Of a stretch of 6,719 nt of DNA, positions 5,943 to 6,719 are shown in pieces (position 1 is the stretch's first letter; each line of letters starts with the position of its first letter). The notes below the pieces were generated by a model, which had not been told where the DNA came from, did not search any database, and saw nothing but the letters and a program-made list of their open reading frames with translations. The DNA lies in contig JANXVS010000085.1 of the NCBI GenBank assembly GCA_025351555.1, forward strand, positions 1 to 6,719. Reading direction: 5' to 3'. This stretch comes from Pseudomonadota bacterium (GTDB lineage Bacteria > Pseudomonadota > Gammaproteobacteria > Xanthomonadales > Rhodanobacteraceae). A program made the translations under genes and the position numbers.

Positions 5943-6542
5943 ATGGCGAATGATGTTGTGGATCACGGGCGTCGCAGGTTTCTAACGGCGACGACGGCAG
6001 TTGTCGGCGGTGCTGGCGCCCTGTGCGCGGCGATACCGTTCGTCAAATCGTGGGAGCCGAGCGCGCGTGCGAAGAACGCCGGTGCGCCGGTGCTGGCTGA
6101 TATCAGCAAGGTCGAATCCGGACAGCGGTTGACGATCGCCTGGCGCGGTCAGCCGGTATGGCTGATCAACCGCACGCCGGCACTCCTGGCCACGCTGCCC
6201 CAGGTGGACAGCCGCCTGAAGGATCCGAAATCCGAGAACGTTGATCAGCAGCCGGCGTATGCGCAGAATCCGACGCGCTCGATCAAGCCCGAGTGGCTCG
6301 TCGTGATCGGCATCTGCACGCATCTGGGCTGCTCGCCGGATTTCGTGCCGGACATCAAGCCCGAGCCGTTTGATCCGGAATGGAAGGGCGGTTTTTTCTG
6401 CCCTTGCCACAAATCGCGCTACGACATCGCCGGTCGCGTCTTTCAGGGCGTGCCGGCACCGGCCAATCTGGTGGTGCCGCCTTACAAGTTCATTGACGAC
6501 AAGCACATCATGATTGGTGTCAATCCGGAAGGAGCCGCGTGA
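5943..6542 (+). CDS. petA: Ubiquinol-cytochrome c reductase iron-sulfur (Rieske) subunit
   Basis: The [2Fe-2S] subunit of the cytochrome bc1 complex; it carries one electron from ubiquinol at the Qo site to cytochrome c1 in the inner membrane. From ATG 5943 it has 199 residues. RRRFL (10-14) resembles a twin-arginine export motif and is followed by the membrane anchor (about 15-35). Cluster ligands are all present: box I C125-T-H127-L-G-C130 and box II C153-P-C155-H156. C130 and C155 are the expected disulfide pair. S158 and Y160, which tune redox potential, are kept, but box II reads CPCHKS where CPCHGS is usual (K157). PAPANLVVPPY near the C-terminus is typical. The stop overlaps the petB start by one base (TGATG), so translation is coupled in a petAB(C) operon. 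A seven-codon extension to TTG 5922 is possible but less likely, given the RBS. Confidence 0.97.
   Translation: MANDVVDHGRRRFLTATTAVVGGAGALCAAIPFVKSWEPSARAKNAGAPVLADISKVESGQRLTIAWRGQPVWLINRTPALLATLPQVDSRLKDPKSENVDQQPAYAQNPTRSIKPEWLVVIGICTHLGCSPDFVPDIKPEPFDPEWKGGFFCPCHKSRYDIAGRVFQGVPAPANLVVPPYKFIDDKHIMIGVNPEGAA
6527..6534 (+). promoter_or_regulatory. Ribosome binding site of petB inside petA
   Basis: GGAAGGAG (6527-6534) is a near-ideal Shine-Dalgarno sequence 7 nt before ATG 6542. It lies within the last codons of petA (NPEGAA), so petB can recruit ribosomes on its own as well as by coupling. Confidence 0.75.
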
Positions 6543-6719
6543 TGGCGAACGTTTTTACAGCGATCGGCGATTGGGTCAACGAGCGCGCGCCGAACATGAT
6601 GCCGATGTACCGCAAGCACATGAGCGAGTACTACGCGCCGAAGAATTTCAACTTCTGGTACTACTTCGGCTCGCTCGCGATCGTTGTGCTGGTCAACCAG
6701 ATTCTCACCGGCATCTTCC
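6542..6719 (+). CDS. petB: Cytochrome b subunit of the bc1 complex (N-terminal part, cut by window edge)
   Basis: The membrane subunit that binds two b hemes and forms the quinol oxidation and quinone reduction sites of the bc1 complex. Fifty-nine codons are visible; a full-length protein has about 400 or more residues. The N-terminus has a short amphipathic stretch (FTAIGDWVNERAP) and the family-typical YYAPKNFNFWYYFGS (30-44), then the start of the first membrane helix (about 39-59, ending TGIF). The heme-ligand histidines lie beyond the window. ATG 6542 overlaps the petA stop by one base and has a strong RBS. petC (cytochrome c1) is expected next but is not seen. Confidence 0.95.
   Translation, partial: MANVFTAIGDWVNERAPNMMPMYRKHMSEYYAPKNFNFWYYFGSLAIVVLVNQILTGIF

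Noticed and set aside
5878..5985. Small upstream ORF (35 codons, starting MIFGGSS) overlapping the start of petA
   Set aside because: No Shine-Dalgarno sequence precedes it, and its ATG lies at or before the predicted transcription start. The ordinary petA RBS explains translation.
1..6719. Search for mobile elements, phage genes, CRISPR arrays, tRNA or rRNA genes and toxin-antitoxin or defence modules
   Set aside because: None seen. All long conserved frames are housekeeping, envelope, signalling or respiratory genes, and no intergenic gap exceeds 180 bp.

Overview
The window is a stretch of ordinary chromosomal DNA, GC-rich by eye, with five complete protein genes, the start of a sixth, and possibly the first codons of a seventh. 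The families and their sequences look gammaproteobacterial, most like the Xanthomonadales/Lysobacterales (Rhodanobacteraceae or Xanthomonadaceae). Reasons are a bc1-complex operon opening with a Rieske protein that reads CPCHKS, a DUF4124-plus-SLT lytic transglycosylase, a DegS-type protease, and a periplasmic TPR/GGDEF protein. The lineage is an inference from protein style; no 16S or other marker is present.

Layout, left to right. On the minus strand, miaB (31-1431) makes the ms2i6A37 tRNA modification; its stop overlaps a possible next start (ATGA) at the window edge. A 163-bp divergent region (1432-1594) follows, with a good -10 for miaB, two perfect short inverted repeats and a short direct repeat. 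On the plus strand comes a secreted lytic transglycosylase (1595-2548). Its 3' end overlaps by 61 bp the 3' end of a minus-strand diguanylate cyclase (2488-4488). Only 32 bp upstream of that cyclase, in the same orientation, is a DegS-like inner-membrane protease (4521-5762), so the two are probably co-transcribed. A 180-bp divergent region (5763-5942) separates degS from the plus-strand petA (5943-6542, Rieske protein) and petB (6542 onward, cytochrome b, cut by the window edge). It holds a plausible sigma70-type promoter and a G/C-rich hairpin in the petA leader.

How they fit together. petA and petB are the start of the cytochrome bc1 operon of aerobic respiration; petC (cytochrome c1) would be expected beyond the right edge. 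DegS-type proteases sense misfolded outer-membrane proteins and start the sigma-E envelope stress response. The linked cyclase has a predicted periplasmic TPR sensor and a cytoplasmic GGEEF domain with an intact inhibitory site, so one transcript may carry an envelope-stress protease and a c-di-GMP output. The transglycosylase also acts in the envelope but has its own transcription unit. I found no mobile element, CRISPR array, RNA gene or phage sequence, and no convincing undescribed system. The most interesting points are the degS-cyclase pairing, the cysteine-rich duplicated N-terminal half of the transglycosylase, and the overlapping convergent gene ends.
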